Of a stretch of 64,000 nucleotides of DNA, positions 15,873 to 29,110 are shown in pieces. Positions within the stretch are counted from its first letter, which is position 1, and each line of letters opens with the position of its first letter. The DNA comes from Bradyrhizobium sp. CCBAU 53421 (GTDB lineage Bacteria > Pseudomonadota > Alphaproteobacteria > Rhizobiales > Xanthobacteraceae). The stretch is from contig NZ_CP030047.1 in the NCBI RefSeq assembly GCF_015291625.1, forward strand, positions 1,302,001 to 1,366,000, given 5' to 3'. The translations under genes and the position numbers were made by a program. The notes under the pieces were generated by a model that worked only from the letters and a program-made list of their open reading frames with translations, did no database searches and was not told where the DNA came from.

Positions 15873-16883
15873 CTACGCCACGCCGGCGCGCAGCAGATCG
15901 TGCAGATGGATGATGCCGACCGGCTTCTTCGCATCGGTCACGATCAGCGTCGTGATCTTCGAGGCGTTGAGCAGCTCCAGCGCTTCGCCGGCCAGCGTGT
16001 CGCGGCCGATCGTCTTCGGGGTTTTGGTCATGACCTCGTCGACCGACAGCGTCAGCAGGTCAGCGCGCGTCAGCTGCCGGCGCAAATCGCCGTCGGTGAC
16101 GATGCCGGCGAGATGGCCGTGGCGGTCGACGATGCCGACGCAGCCAAAGCCCTTGGATGTCATCTCGACCAGCGCGTCCGACATCTTGGTGCCGAGCGGC
16201 TTCAGCGGCAGCGCGTCGCCGCTGTGCATGAGGTCGCGGGCATATTTCAGCAGCGCGCCGAGCTTGCCGCCCGGATGCAGCACGCTGAAATCGGTCGAGG
16301 TGAAGCCGCGGCCTTCGAGCAGCGCGATCGCCAGCGCATCGCCGAGCGCCAGCATCATCAGCGAGGAGGTGGTCGGGGCGAGATTGTGCGGGCAGGCCTC
16401 GCGGGCCTTGGGCAGCGTCAGCTGCACGTCGGCCGCCTTGCTCAGCGTCGAGTCCTTGTCGGCGGTCATCGCGATCAGCGGGATGCCGAAGCGCGCGGCG
16501 TAGGCGATCAGGTTGCGCATCTCCGGCTGCTCGCCGGACCATGACAGCGCCAGGATCGCGTCGTCGGCCGTGATCATGCCGAGATCGCCGTGGCTCGCCT
16601 CGGCGGTGTGCACGAAGAAGGCCGGCGTGCCGGTCGAGGCGAAGGTCGCGGCGATCTTGCGGCCGATATGGCCCGACTTGCCGAGCCCGGTGACGATCAG
16701 CCGGCCCCTGGCCTTGCAGATCAGCTCGGCCGCCGCCGTGAACGCCGCGCCGAGGTCGGACTTAAGTGCCGCGGAGAGCGCAGCGACGCCGCTGGCTTCA
16801 GCATCGAGGGTGCGGAGCGCCGACTGAACGGCGCCGTCATCGGGGCCGGATGATTTGGTCATCAGCGGTTTCGGTTTGGCCAT
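15873..16883 (-). CDS. kdsD: D-arabinose-5-phosphate isomerase (KpsF/GutQ family)
   Basis: The 336-residue protein (from ATG 16883) has an N-terminal SIS domain (IVTGLGKSGHIGRKIAATFASTGTPA, with ILALSWSGEQPE) and two C-terminal CBS domains (MSDALVEMTSKGFGCVGIVD and VDEVMTKTPKTIGRDTLAGEALELL). This is the layout of arabinose-5-phosphate isomerase, which converts ribulose-5-phosphate for Kdo synthesis in LPS. The HPGGKLGALL segment between domains is diagnostic. The open frame extends to 16931, adding 16 residues. Confidence 0.93.
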   Translation of the reverse strand: MAKPKPLMTKSSGPDDGAVQSALRTLDAEASGVAALSAALKSDLGAAFTAAAELICKARGRLIVTGLGKSGHIGRKIAATFASTGTPAFFVHTAEASHGDLGMITADDAILALSWSGEQPEMRNLIAYAARFGIPLIAMTADKDSTLSKAADVQLTLPKAREACPHNLAPTTSSLMMLALGDALAIALLEGRGFTSTDFSVLHPGGKLGALLKYARDLMHSGDALPLKPLGTKMSDALVEMTSKGFGCVGIVDRHGHLAGIVTDGDLRRQLTRADLLTLSVDEVMTKTPKTIGRDTLAGEALELLNASKITTLIVTDAKKPVGIIHLHDLLRAGVA

Positions 16884-17072
16884 TTCGGATTCCAGGGGAG
16901 GGGTTTTGCACCCGGGTGTCTCCCTTAGCACGTTCGATTCCGCGATGCGACGCGCGGCGGCGGATCCTCAACGGCTCATTAACCATAATTGTTTTAACTC
17001 CATTAACGACGTTTTTCGCCGCCCGGCGAGATGCGTACGTCAAGTGCATGAATTCGTTGGGGTATTTCCATC

Positions 17073-18818
17073 GTGTGGCGGCGGCCAGCAAGCGGCCCAA
17101 ATCGGCGCGGACGCCTCGTTCGCGTGGTCTTGCCATGCCTTTTGCCGACTGCTCTTGCGCTGAGCGCGACGACCGGGACCGCCAACGCCCAGACCGTGAC
17201 GCCCGATCTGTTCAGCCCTAACCGGCAGAGCCAGATCGTCACCCAGGACTCGCCGCTGCGCCGGACCACGGCCGATGCCATGGATCCGCTCAACGGCCTG
17301 CAGCTGCCGGACGCCGATCCAAGCCGGCGTGCCTCGTCGTCGTCATCGCCGGAGCGCGTCGGACAGGTGCCGACCTATGGCCTGCCGGCCGCCAACGGCG
17401 CCGCGACATCCGGCTATGACTCGCTCAACCGGAAGCGCCTCAAGCCGAAATATTATCCGGGCCAGGCCAAGCCGAAGCCGCCGCCGGGACCGGGCTCGCC
17501 GGTGCCCACGCCGCCGCCATTGACCGCGGCCGGGCAATTGCGGCTGTCGATCCCGCCCTCGGAGACCGCCAGCAAGCCGCCGCTGCCGCCGGCGATGGCC
17601 GGCACCATCGTCGGCCAGCCGGCGCGCAGGCGGCTCAAGCTCGACGACGATCCGTTCGGTGCGGTCGGCGATTACGCCGGCTCGTTCATGGTCAAGACCG
17701 CGGTCGAGGTGATGGCGGGCTACGACACCAATCCGGGCCGCTTGAATTCGCCGCAGGGCAAGGCGTTCTACATGGTCGCGCCGGAATTCGTCGCGATGTC
17801 GGACTGGGAGCGTCACGCCGTCGTCGCCGATCTGCGCGGCTCGTTCACCGGCTACGGCTCCCAGCTGACGCCGATTGACGGCACGCCGTTGTCGGCGCCG
17901 CTCGACATCGATCGCCCGAGCTTCACCGGCCATATCGACGGCCGCATCGATGTCAGCAAGGACACGCATCTGACGGCGCAGGCCCGCATGCTGGTCTCGA
18001 CCGACAATCCCGGCAGCCCGAACGTGCAGGCCGGCCTTGCCAAATATCCGCTCTACTCCACGGTCGGCGGTACCTTCGGCATCGACCAGCATTTCAACCG
18101 CATGCAGGTCTCGCTCGGCGCCACCGTCGACCGCACCGATTATCAGTGGTCGAAGCTGACCGACGGCACCTCGTCGTCGAACGACGACCGCAACTTCTCG
18201 CAATATGGCGGCATCGGCCGCGTCAGCTACGAGCTCAACCCGGCGGTGAAGCCGTTCATCGAGGTGCAGGGCGACAGCCGCGTCCACGATCTCTTCCTCG
18301 ATCGCGCCGGTTACGCGCGCGATTCATCGGGCGGCTACGCCAAGGCCGGAACCTCGTTCGAGTTCACGCGGCTATTGTTCGGCGAGGTCTCGATCGGCTA
18401 TGCGATGCGCGACTATGCCGACACGCGGCTCAACCGGCTCGAGGGGCTGCTGACCACGGCCTCGCTGACCTGGACCGCGACGCCGTTGACCACGGCGAAA
18501 TTCTATTCCGACACCCAGCTCGGCGAGACCACGCTGCCCGGCACCTCCGGCGTGCTGTCGCGCACCTACACCGTCGAGGTCGACCACGACTTCCGCCGCT
18601 GGCTGACCGCGATCGGCAAGTTCACCTACGGCACGCTCGAGTACAAGGGCGACAACCGCAACGACACCATCTACTCGGTGTCCGCCGACCTGATCTACAA
18701 GATGACCCGCAGCCTTTGGATCAAGGGCACCATCCGCCGCGACTGGCTGGATTCGAACCTCGCGGGACAGAGCTCGGCATCGACGGTGGTGATGCTCGGC
18801 GTGCGGGTGCAGAATTAG
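17073..18818 (+). CDS. Outer-membrane beta-barrel protein
   Basis: The 581-residue protein starts at GTG 17073 and has a signal peptide ending at about TANAQ. After a Pro/Lys-rich linker (residues 95-175), the rest alternates short aromatic-rich beta strands (GYDTNPGR, FYMVAPEFVAM, GSFTGYGSQL, KTHLTAQARM-like). This matches outer-membrane beta-barrel proteins of the BBP2 type, often linked to exopolysaccharide loci. The last residues, VVMLGVRVQN, end a strand. No export partner gene is adjacent, so a specific role cannot be given. Confidence 0.75.
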   Translation: MWRRPASGPNRRGRLVRVVLPCLLPTALALSATTGTANAQTVTPDLFSPNRQSQIVTQDSPLRRTTADAMDPLNGLQLPDADPSRRASSSSSPERVGQVPTYGLPAANGAATSGYDSLNRKRLKPKYYPGQAKPKPPPGPGSPVPTPPPLTAAGQLRLSIPPSETASKPPLPPAMAGTIVGQPARRRLKLDDDPFGAVGDYAGSFMVKTAVEVMAGYDTNPGRLNSPQGKAFYMVAPEFVAMSDWERHAVVADLRGSFTGYGSQLTPIDGTPLSAPLDIDRPSFTGHIDGRIDVSKDTHLTAQARMLVSTDNPGSPNVQAGLAKYPLYSTVGGTFGIDQHFNRMQVSLGATVDRTDYQWSKLTDGTSSSNDDRNFSQYGGIGRVSYELNPAVKPFIEVQGDSRVHDLFLDRAGYARDSSGGYAKAGTSFEFTRLLFGEVSIGYAMRDYADTRLNRLEGLLTTASLTWTATPLTTAKFYSDTQLGETTLPGTSGVLSRTYTVEVDHDFRRWLTAIGKFTYGTLEYKGDNRNDTIYSVSADLIYKMTRSLWIKGTIRRDWLDSNLAGQSSASTVVMLGVRVQN

Positions 18819-18854
18819 CGGCGAGGATGCGCAAGCCGCATCTCAATGAGGTGT

Positions 18855-18954
18855 CGTGCCCCGCGAAGGCGGGGCACCCGGTACGCTGCGGCCTCTCCGT
18901 TCAAGCCCTGACGTCTCTGGAATACTGGATCGCCCGCTTTCGCGGGCGATGACA
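18855..18954. repeat. Dispersed intergenic palindromic element (GCCCGCTTTCGCGGGC type)
   Basis: A hairpin-forming GTGCCCCGCGAAGGCGGGGCAC starts the element and ATCGCCCGCTTTCGCGGGCGAT closes it, with the related GGTAC/TACTGG linkers between. It lies between the convergent beta-barrel and gltD genes. Both halves are strong stem-loops and may terminate transcription from either side. Confidence 0.7.
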
Positions 18955-18996
18955 GTTCGGTTTGTGATGTGCAGTCCAGCGCAACGGCCGGAGCGC

Positions 18997-20454
18997 TTAC
19001 CCCGGCAAATCCGTCTTGCCCATCAGGAAGCTGTCGATCGAGCGCGCGCACTGGCGGCCTTCGCGGATTGCCCAGACGACCAGCGACTGGCCGCGGCGCA
19101 TGTCGCCGGCGGAGAAGATTTTGGCGCGCGAGGTCTGGTAGTCGTGCAGCGAGGCGCGGACGTTGCCGCGCTGGTCGAGATCGACGCCGAGCGTCTTGAG
19201 CAGGCCCTCGTGCACCGGATGGACGAAGCCCATCGCCAGCAGCACCAGCTCGGCGTCGAGCGTGAACTCGGTGCCGGGCAGCGGCTTGAACTTGTCGTCG
19301 ACCTTGACGCAATGCAGTTTTGTCACTTTGCCGTCGACGCCTTCGAACTTCGTGGTCAGCACGGCGTATTCGCGCACCGCGCCTTCGGCCTGGCTCGACG
19401 AGGTCCGCATCTTCAGCGGCCAGTTCGGCCAGGTCACGCCCTTGTTCTCGTGCTCGGGCGGCGCCGGCATGATCTCGAGCTGAGTCACCGACTTCGCGCC
19501 CTGCCGGAACGAGGTGCCGATGCAGTCCGAACCGGTGTCGCCGCCGCCGATCACGACGACATGCTTGCCGCCGGCGAGGATGTCGGCTGTGCCGTTCAGC
19601 GGCTCGCCGGAGACGCGGCGGTTCTGCTGCGGCAGGAAGTCCATCGCGAAGTGGATGCCGGCGAGGTCGCGGCCCGGGATCGGCAGGTCGCGCGGGGCTT
19701 CCGCGCCGCCGGTCAGCGCCACGGCGTCATACTGCTTGGCGAGCTCCTGCGGGTCGATCGCACCTGGCGTCGAGCCGCCCACGGCCTTGCCGTAGTGGAA
19801 GGTGACGCCCTCGGCTTCCATCTGCTGAACGCGGCGGTCGATGATGCCCTTCTCCATCTTGAAGTCGGGAATGCCGTAGCGCAGCAGGCCGCCGGCCTTG
19901 GCGAACTTCTCGTAGACATGCACCTCGTGGCCGGCGCGCGCGAGCTGCTGCGCGGCGGCGAGGCCGGCCGGGCCGGAGCCGATCACGGCGACCTTCTTGC
20001 CGGTCTTCTGCGCAGCGATCTCCGGCTTCAGCCAGCCATTGGCCCAGGCGCGGTCGACGATCGCGCATTCGATGGTCTTGATGGTGACCGGGTTGTCGTC
20101 GATGTTCAGCGTGCAGGACGCTTCGCACGGCGCCGGGCAGATGCGGCCGGTGAACTCGGGGAAATTGTTGGTCGAGTGCAGGTTGCGCGAGGCCTCTTCC
20201 CAGTTGCCCTGATAGACGAGGTCGTTGAAATCGGGGATCTGGTTGTTGACCGGGCAGCCCGGCGTGCCCGGCGCTGTCGAGCCGGTGCCGTGGCAATAGG
20301 GGATGCCGCAATTCATGCAGCGCGCGGCCTGGTCGCGCGTGTCCTTCTCGCTCAGCGGAATGACGAACTCGTTGAAGTTCTTGAGCCGCTCGGCGACCGG
20401 CTCGTACTTGCGGTCATGCCGCTCGATCTCGAGAAAACCTGTGATCTTGCCCAT
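18997..20454 (-). CDS. gltD: Glutamate synthase small subunit
   Basis: The 485-residue protein is the beta subunit of NADPH glutamate synthase. It feeds electrons from NADPH through FAD and Fe-S clusters to the large subunit for ammonia assimilation. [11 protein letters not shown] and CPAPCEASC bind the N-terminal clusters, [28 protein letters not shown] binds FAD, and [13 protein letters not shown] binds NADPH. The start is the ATG at 20454 ([14 protein letters not shown]), seven residues inside the open frame. It lies 135 bases downstream of gltB on the same strand, with a palindromic element in the gap. Confidence 0.97.
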   Translation of the reverse strand: MGKITGFLEIERHDRKYEPVAERLKNFNEFVIPLSEKDTRDQAARCMNCGIPYCHGTGSTAPGTPGCPVNNQIPDFNDLVYQGNWEEASRNLHSTNNFPEFTGRICPAPCEASCTLNIDDNPVTIKTIECAIVDRAWANGWLKPEIAAQKTGKKVAVIGSGPAGLAAAQQLARAGHEVHVYEKFAKAGGLLRYGIPDFKMEKGIIDRRVQQMEAEGVTFHYGKAVGGSTPGAIDPQELAKQYDAVALTGGAEAPRDLPIPGRDLAGIHFAMDFLPQQNRRVSGEPLNGTADILAGGKHVVVIGGGDTGSDCIGTSFRQGAKSVTQLEIMPAPPEHENKGVTWPNWPLKMRTSSSQAEGAVREYAVLTTKFEGVDGKVTKLHCVKVDDKFKPLPGTEFTLDAELVLLAMGFVHPVHEGLLKTLGVDLDQRGNVRASLHDYQTSRAKIFSAGDMRRGQSLVVWAIREGRQCARSIDSFLMGKTDLPG

Positions 20455-20487
20455 TGAAACCCGATGCCCCTGCATCTCAGTTGTTCC

Positions 20488-20579
20488 GTCATTCCGGGCT
20501 GCGCTGCGGGCGCAGACCCGGAGTCTCGTAGTGGCTTGGCGAGATTCCGTGTTCGCGCTTCGCGCGCCCCGGAATGACG
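20488..20579. repeat. Palindromic element between gltB and gltD
   Basis: The arms CGTCATTCCGGG at the left and CCCCGGAATGACG at the right enclose an internal GCGC-rich core containing TTCGCGCTTCGCGCG. Same arm family as the shorter copy at 2102-2141. It lies inside the likely gltB-gltD transcript, where it could affect RNA stability or the ratio of the two subunits. Confidence 0.8.
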
Positions 20580-20589
20580 CCTGGTGATA

Positions 20590-25326
<4,737 letters not shown>

Positions 25327-25813
25327 GTGTCCTCTCCCTTGCGTAAGGGGCCTCACCGTATTTGGCGCACCTTGGACGTTGCGGCACCCACCGGGCCACC
25401 GCTCGTCCGCCGCGAGCCGCATTTTCCTAAATTCAGGCGACGGGCGTTTCAACGTCCCCTAGGGGACGGCCCTGCCTGCAGCATTCTCGGAGCCCGGGGC
25501 GCCGAGGTCCTCCTTGCGAAGGTCTCGTTGCAATCCCCATGCCGGGATGGCCTCGAAATTGAGACAGCCTTACTGTCCTAACCTCGACCTTGCCAAATTT
25601 TTGTCTATCACACAAGCGCGAGGAAGTCCTCGCCTGCATGCTGGAAACGAACGGCTCGGCGAGCCGCCGCGCCCCCGATTCGAAGCAAACACGCCGTGAT
25701 CCGGCCCAAGGAGCGACCAAGGACCGCCGAATTTCAGACTGAAGTTTTGCCCCGGGCAAGCCGGCAAGAGAGAGCGGGAACGCTCCCAGGGCGGGGTAAC
25801 AGGAGTTACGGCG
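25327..25813. other. Intergenic region between gltB and the Ala/Pro-rich protein gene
   Basis: This 487-base gap between divergent genes should hold both promoters. I found no clear sigma-70 or sigma-54 pair, riboswitch or tRNA, and the open frames in it lack ribosome sites. A GGAG before 25814 is the only clear signal. Confidence 0.5.
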
Positions 25814-26629
25814 ATGAAGTTGTTCACAGGTTCGGTTGCAGCCGCCGCGCTCGCGCTCAGTGCAGCCTCGGCCCAGGCGCAGCTCGTGACATCACTCCGG
25901 ATCGGTAGCCCGGCTCTCGTCAGGGTATCCGACATGGACGGGCCCTACGCCGCCATGCCCGAGGTTCCGCCGCCGCCGCGCTTTGGCCGGGTCCCCAGCC
26001 TGTTGCCGCCGGTCGAGATCTACACCGTGCTGCGCGAGAACGGCTATCTGCCGCTCGGCGCCCCCCAGCAGCGCGGCTTCGTCTACACGATCTCGGTGAT
26101 CGATCAGGGCGGCGACGACGGCCGGCTGGTGATCGACGCCCGCGACGGCCACATCATCCGCTTCACCCCGGCCTATCGGCTCGGCGACAATTACGAGGAG
26201 GAGATGAGCGCGACCTACGGCCCGGTCGGCCCGATGCTGCGGCCAATCCAGGCGAGGGTGCCGCGGCCGCCGCTCCCGATCCCGCATGTCGCAAGCCGCG
26301 TGCCGAAACGCAGCCCGCTTTCGGCCAAGGCGCAGGCTCCTGCGGCGGCCCAGGCTCCTGCCCCGGCAGCCCAGGCTCCTGCTCCCGCGGCGGCCCAGGC
26401 CGCTGTCCCGCAGACAGCAGCGCCGCAGCCGGTGCCCGCCCAGGCAGCCGCACCCGCGCCAGCCGAGCAGGCGGTCGCCGCACCGAAGCCGGTCGAGGCC
26501 CAAGCAACCCAGGCCCAGGCGGCGCCGCAGGCGGTCAAGCAAGCCGAGGTCCCGACCGTCGGTCAGGCAGCTCCCCCGCCGGCGATCCTGCCGACCCAGG
26601 AGATGCCCAAGGTGCAGGGGCTGGAGTGA
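25814..26629 (+). CDS. Exported Ala/Pro/Gln-rich hypothetical protein
   Basis: The 271-residue product has a clear signal peptide (MKLFTGSVAAAALALSAASAQAQ). A folded part follows (residues 40-140) with VEIYTVLRENGYLPLGAPQQRGFVYTISVIDQGGDDGRLVIDARDG, a beta-rich segment that resembles a PepSY-like strand-helix unit. The last 110 residues are Ala/Pro/Gln-rich repeats such as AQAPAPAAQAPAPAAA. The protein is likely periplasmic. I do not recognise a named family. A strong terminator follows the stop. Confidence 0.7.
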   Translation: MKLFTGSVAAAALALSAASAQAQLVTSLRIGSPALVRVSDMDGPYAAMPEVPPPPRFGRVPSLLPPVEIYTVLRENGYLPLGAPQQRGFVYTISVIDQGGDDGRLVIDARDGHIIRFTPAYRLGDNYEEEMSATYGPVGPMLRPIQARVPRPPLPIPHVASRVPKRSPLSAKAQAPAAAQAPAPAAQAPAPAAAQAAVPQTAAPQPVPAQAAAPAPAEQAVAAPKPVEAQATQAQAAPQAVKQAEVPTVGQAAPPPAILPTQEMPKVQGLE

Positions 26630-26658
26630 GCAACGTGGCTGCGTCACCACGGCAACAA

Positions 26659-26686
26659 AAAACGCCCCGGTTTCCCGGGGCGTTTT
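26659..26686. terminator. Bidirectional rho-independent terminator
   Basis: AAAACGCCCCGG and CCGGGGCGTTTT form a perfect 12-bp stem around TTTC. A-rich and T-rich sides flank it, so it can stop transcription from the Ala/Pro-rich gene on the plus strand and from the heat-shock gene on the minus strand. Confidence 0.9.
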
Positions 26687-26724
26687 CGCGTCTAGCCAAT
26701 ATCTGCTGACGCGGGGGGCATTGC

Positions 26725-27195
26725 TTAGGCCGCGACCTTCGAACCGTCGACGACCTGGGGGGCCTTCTCGCCGCCGCCGATCGGAATGCTGCGGGGCTTC
26801 TTGGCCTCGGGAATCTCGCGGACGAGATCGACGTGGAGCAGGCCGTTCTCGAGCGAGGCGTTCTTCACCTGCACGAAGTCGGCAAGCTGGAAGACGCGCT
26901 CGAAGGCGCGCGAGGCGATACCGCGATAGAGCACTTCGGAGCCGTTGCCGGAGTTCTCGTTGGCGGATTTCTCGCCCTTGATCGTCAGCGTGTTCTCCTT
27001 CGCGACGATCGAAAGCTCGGCCTGCGAGAAGCCGGAGACCGCAACGCTGATCCGGTAAGCATTCTCGCCGGTGCGCTCGATGTTGTAGGGGGGATAGCCG
27101 GGGCTGCCGTCCGAGGTCACCTGATCGAGCAGGTTGAAGAGGCGGTCGAAGCCGACGGTGGAACGATAGAACGGAGTGAGGTCGTAGCTACGCAT
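26725..27195 (-). CDS. Small heat-shock protein, Hsp20/IbpA type
   Basis: The 156-residue protein is an alpha-crystallin-type chaperone of the IbpA class. The N-terminal MRSYDLTPFYRSTVGFDRLFNLLDQ, the NIERTGENAYRISVAVSGFSQAELSI start of the crystallin domain, GEKS, the YRGIASRAFERVFQLADFV loop and the ENGLLHVDLVREIPE strand all match. It holds unfolded proteins in soluble form during heat stress. The start is ATG 27195, after GGAGGA. The 5' leader looks like a ROSE RNA thermometer and an RpoH-type promoter lies upstream; see the separate entries. Confidence 0.95.
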   Translation of the reverse strand: MRSYDLTPFYRSTVGFDRLFNLLDQVTSDGSPGYPPYNIERTGENAYRISVAVSGFSQAELSIVAKENTLTIKGEKSANENSGNGSEVLYRGIASRAFERVFQLADFVQVKNASLENGLLHVDLVREIPEAKKPRSIPIGGGEKAPQVVDGSKVAA

Positions 27196-27305
27196 AGGGT
27201 AGTCCTCCAATGAGCGACTGTTTCAGTTACCCGCCCGCCATCGGGCCGGGCTTAGATGTGTGCAGCCTCATGTTCCGGGTCCGAAACACTGGTAGCGGCC
27301 TGCAC
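27196..27305 (-). promoter_or_regulatory. ROSE-type RNA thermometer in the hsp20 leader
   Basis: The minus-strand leader ends in TCGCTCATTGGAGGA (27203-27217) before the start codon. The U(U/C)GCU motif facing the UUGGAGGA Shine-Dalgarno region is the signature of ROSE elements, which melt on heating and free the ribosome site; in the B. japonicum hspA ROSE the same arrangement occurs. Upstream the leader has a GC-rich hairpin, AGCCCGGCCCGATGGCGGGC. The 5' end is inferred from the promoter at 27313-27340. Confidence 0.75.
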
Positions 27306-27312
27306 TGAGGTG

Positions 27313-27340
27313 ATATGGGAGGGGTCACGTCGCGTTCAAG
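27313..27340 (-). promoter_or_regulatory. RpoH (sigma-32)-type promoter for hsp20
   Basis: On the minus strand CTTGAA (27335-27340) and CCCATAT (27313-27319) are 15 bases apart. This agrees with the heat-shock sigma factor consensus CTTGAA / CCCCATNT. The start point would be near 27305, giving a leader of about 110 bases. Confidence 0.65.
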
Positions 27341-27415
27341 AGGCGGAAACCGCGTCGCTTATTTCGGCGCAGGCGTCCTTGATCTCCACCCTGTCCCACC
27401 ACGCCGGTCCCCTTC

Positions 27416-28363
27416 ATGACGCTCGTCTCGATCCCCGCCAACCCGGTTCCGGACGACGTTGTCAGTGGCACCATCAAGACACCCGACGGGGCCGAGCTGC
27501 GCTTCGCGCGCTGGGCGCCGCCGCCCGGCCGCAAGGGTACGGTTTGCGTGTTCAGCGGGCGCGGCGAGATGATCGAGAAATACTTCGAGACCGTACGCGA
27601 CCTGCGCGACCGCGGCTTTGCGGTGGCGATGATCGATTGGCGCGGGCAGGGCCATTCGTCGCGGCGGCTGCGCGATCCGCGCAAGGGTTACGTGCGCGAC
27701 TTCGCCGACTACGAGGTCGACGTCGAGACCTTCGTGCAGCAGGTGGTGCTGCCGGACTGTCCACCACCCTATTTCGCGCTGGCGCATTCGATGGGCGGCG
27801 CGGTGATGCTGCGCCTCGCGCATGCCGGCAAGCGCTGGTTCGACCGCATGGTGCTGTCGGCGCCGATGATCGACCTGCCGCGCCGCCGCGTGTCGTTCTT
27901 TCCGAGCGCGCTGCTCAGAATCATGCGCCTCGCCGGGCAGGGCGGCCGCTACGTTCCGGGCGGCAACGACGAGTTGGTCGGCCTCGCGCCCTTCATTGGC
28001 AATCCCGTCACCAGCGACCCGGTGCGCCACGCCCGCAATGCGGCGATCCTGGAGGAAGACCCGACGCTCGGCATCGCGGCGCCGACGATCGCCTGGGCCG
28101 ACACCGCGTTCACCGCGATGCGCACCTTCCGCGGCATGACGTATCCAACCGAAATCCGCCAGCCGATCCTGATGCTGGCGGCGAGCAATGACGAGGTGGT
28201 GTCGACGGCGGCGATCGAGGAGTTCGCCTATCATTTGCGCGCCGGCTCGCATCTCGTGATCGCCGGCTCCAAGCACGAGATCCTGCAGGAGCAGGACCGC
28301 TATCGCGGGCAATTCTGGGCGGCGTTCGACGCCTTCGTGCCGGGCACGCCGCTGTTCAAGTGA
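27416..28363 (+). CDS. Alpha/beta hydrolase, lysophospholipase-like
   Basis: The 315-residue protein has the alpha/beta hydrolase pattern: the FSGRGEMIEKYFETVRDLRDRGFAVAMIDWRGQGHSSR oxyanion/strand region, the nucleophile elbow ALAHSMGGAVML at about residue 125, an acidic residue in ILMLAASNDEVVS and a late His in AGSKHEIL. This layout is typical of serine monoacylglycerol lipase/lysophospholipase (PldB-like) proteins. No signal peptide, so probably cytoplasmic. It starts close to the divergent hsp20 promoter but has no clear shared control. Substrate unknown. Confidence 0.88.
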   Translation: MTLVSIPANPVPDDVVSGTIKTPDGAELRFARWAPPPGRKGTVCVFSGRGEMIEKYFETVRDLRDRGFAVAMIDWRGQGHSSRRLRDPRKGYVRDFADYEVDVETFVQQVVLPDCPPPYFALAHSMGGAVMLRLAHAGKRWFDRMVLSAPMIDLPRRRVSFFPSALLRIMRLAGQGGRYVPGGNDELVGLAPFIGNPVTSDPVRHARNAAILEEDPTLGIAAPTIAWADTAFTAMRTFRGMTYPTEIRQPILMLAASNDEVVSTAAIEEFAYHLRAGSHLVIAGSKHEILQEQDRYRGQFWAAFDAFVPGTPLFK

Positions 28364-28390
28364 GCAGTCTATTGCCGTGGAGCTCGCGGC

Positions 28391-29050
28391 TCAGCCGTTG
28401 AGCAGCGCGACGATCCGATCGGGAAAACGCTTTTCCACGAACAGGGTCCGGACCTCGGCGACGCTGAGATAGCGGTCCTTGCCTTCGCCCTTGCCCATGA
28501 TGTCGAGCAGCACCGGCCACTCGCCGAGCATCAGCAGCGGATAGTAGCAGTGCAGGATCACATAGGACGGCGGATGCTCGTCCTTGGCGCGCTGGAAGTT
28601 GGCCGCCATGAAGGTCTTGATCTCGGCGGCCGACAGCCCGCGTTCGATGCTGCCGTCGGGCGCCTTGTAGTCGCTGCCGAAGGTCGCGAGCCGCGCGATC
28701 TCGTCCTCATGCACGACGGCATACTGGTCGAGAATGCGCGAGCCGGCGCCGTGCTTGTCGAGCGGGCCGTTGCGCAGCTCGTCGAGGATCGCGCCCTGCA
28801 ACAGGCTGCGCACCTGGCTGAACGGGCCGATGCCGTTGGCCATCTGCGCGACCATGAAGATCTTGGCGCCGGCGCTGAGCGCGGGCAGGCCGCTCTTGCC
28901 GGTGGCGCGGTCGATGGTTTCGGTCAGCTCCGGCAGCGGCACGATGTGGCCGCCGACATAGTTGCCGGCGACCAGCGCACGCAGGAACGGGCAGGGATTG
29001 TCAGGGGAAACCTGCGGGGCGGTCGCCGCGTTTGCAGCCGTATCGGACAT
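28391..29050 (-). CDS. Hypothetical protein with an N-terminal Pro-Cys-Pro motif
   Basis: The 219-residue protein starts at ATG 29050. It has no signal peptide. It carries DNPCPFLRALVAGNYVGGH at residues 18-36, and PCP followed by a Leu-Ala-rich stretch is the haem-ligand motif of fungal chloroperoxidases/unspecific peroxygenases. A later LDQYAVVHEDEIARLATFG (108-125, with H114 E115 D116 E117) stands where such enzymes have an acid-base EHD or EGD triad. The similarity is by eye and partial; the rest is not obviously homologous. It lies 3' of the cyclase-TPR gene on the same strand. A conserved hypothetical is the safer label. Confidence 0.55.
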   Translation of the reverse strand: MSDTAANAATAPQVSPDNPCPFLRALVAGNYVGGHIVPLPELTETIDRATGKSGLPALSAGAKIFMVAQMANGIGPFSQVRSLLQGAILDELRNGPLDKHGAGSRILDQYAVVHEDEIARLATFGSDYKAPDGSIERGLSAAEIKTFMAANFQRAKDEHPPSYVILHCYYPLLMLGEWPVLLDIMGKGEGKDRYLSVAEVRTLFVEKRFPDRIVALLNG

Positions 29051-29110
29051 CAAACCACATCCTGAAAAGCTTCAGCTTAAAAAGCATCCATTACTGGTGG
29101 ATGAATTCGC

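Noticed and set aside
16979..17007. CtrA-like sites (TTAACCAT and two TTAAC) before the beta-barrel gene
   Set aside because: Spacing between the TTAA blocks is 15 and 9 bases start to start, not the 11 of the TTAA-N7-TTAA consensus.
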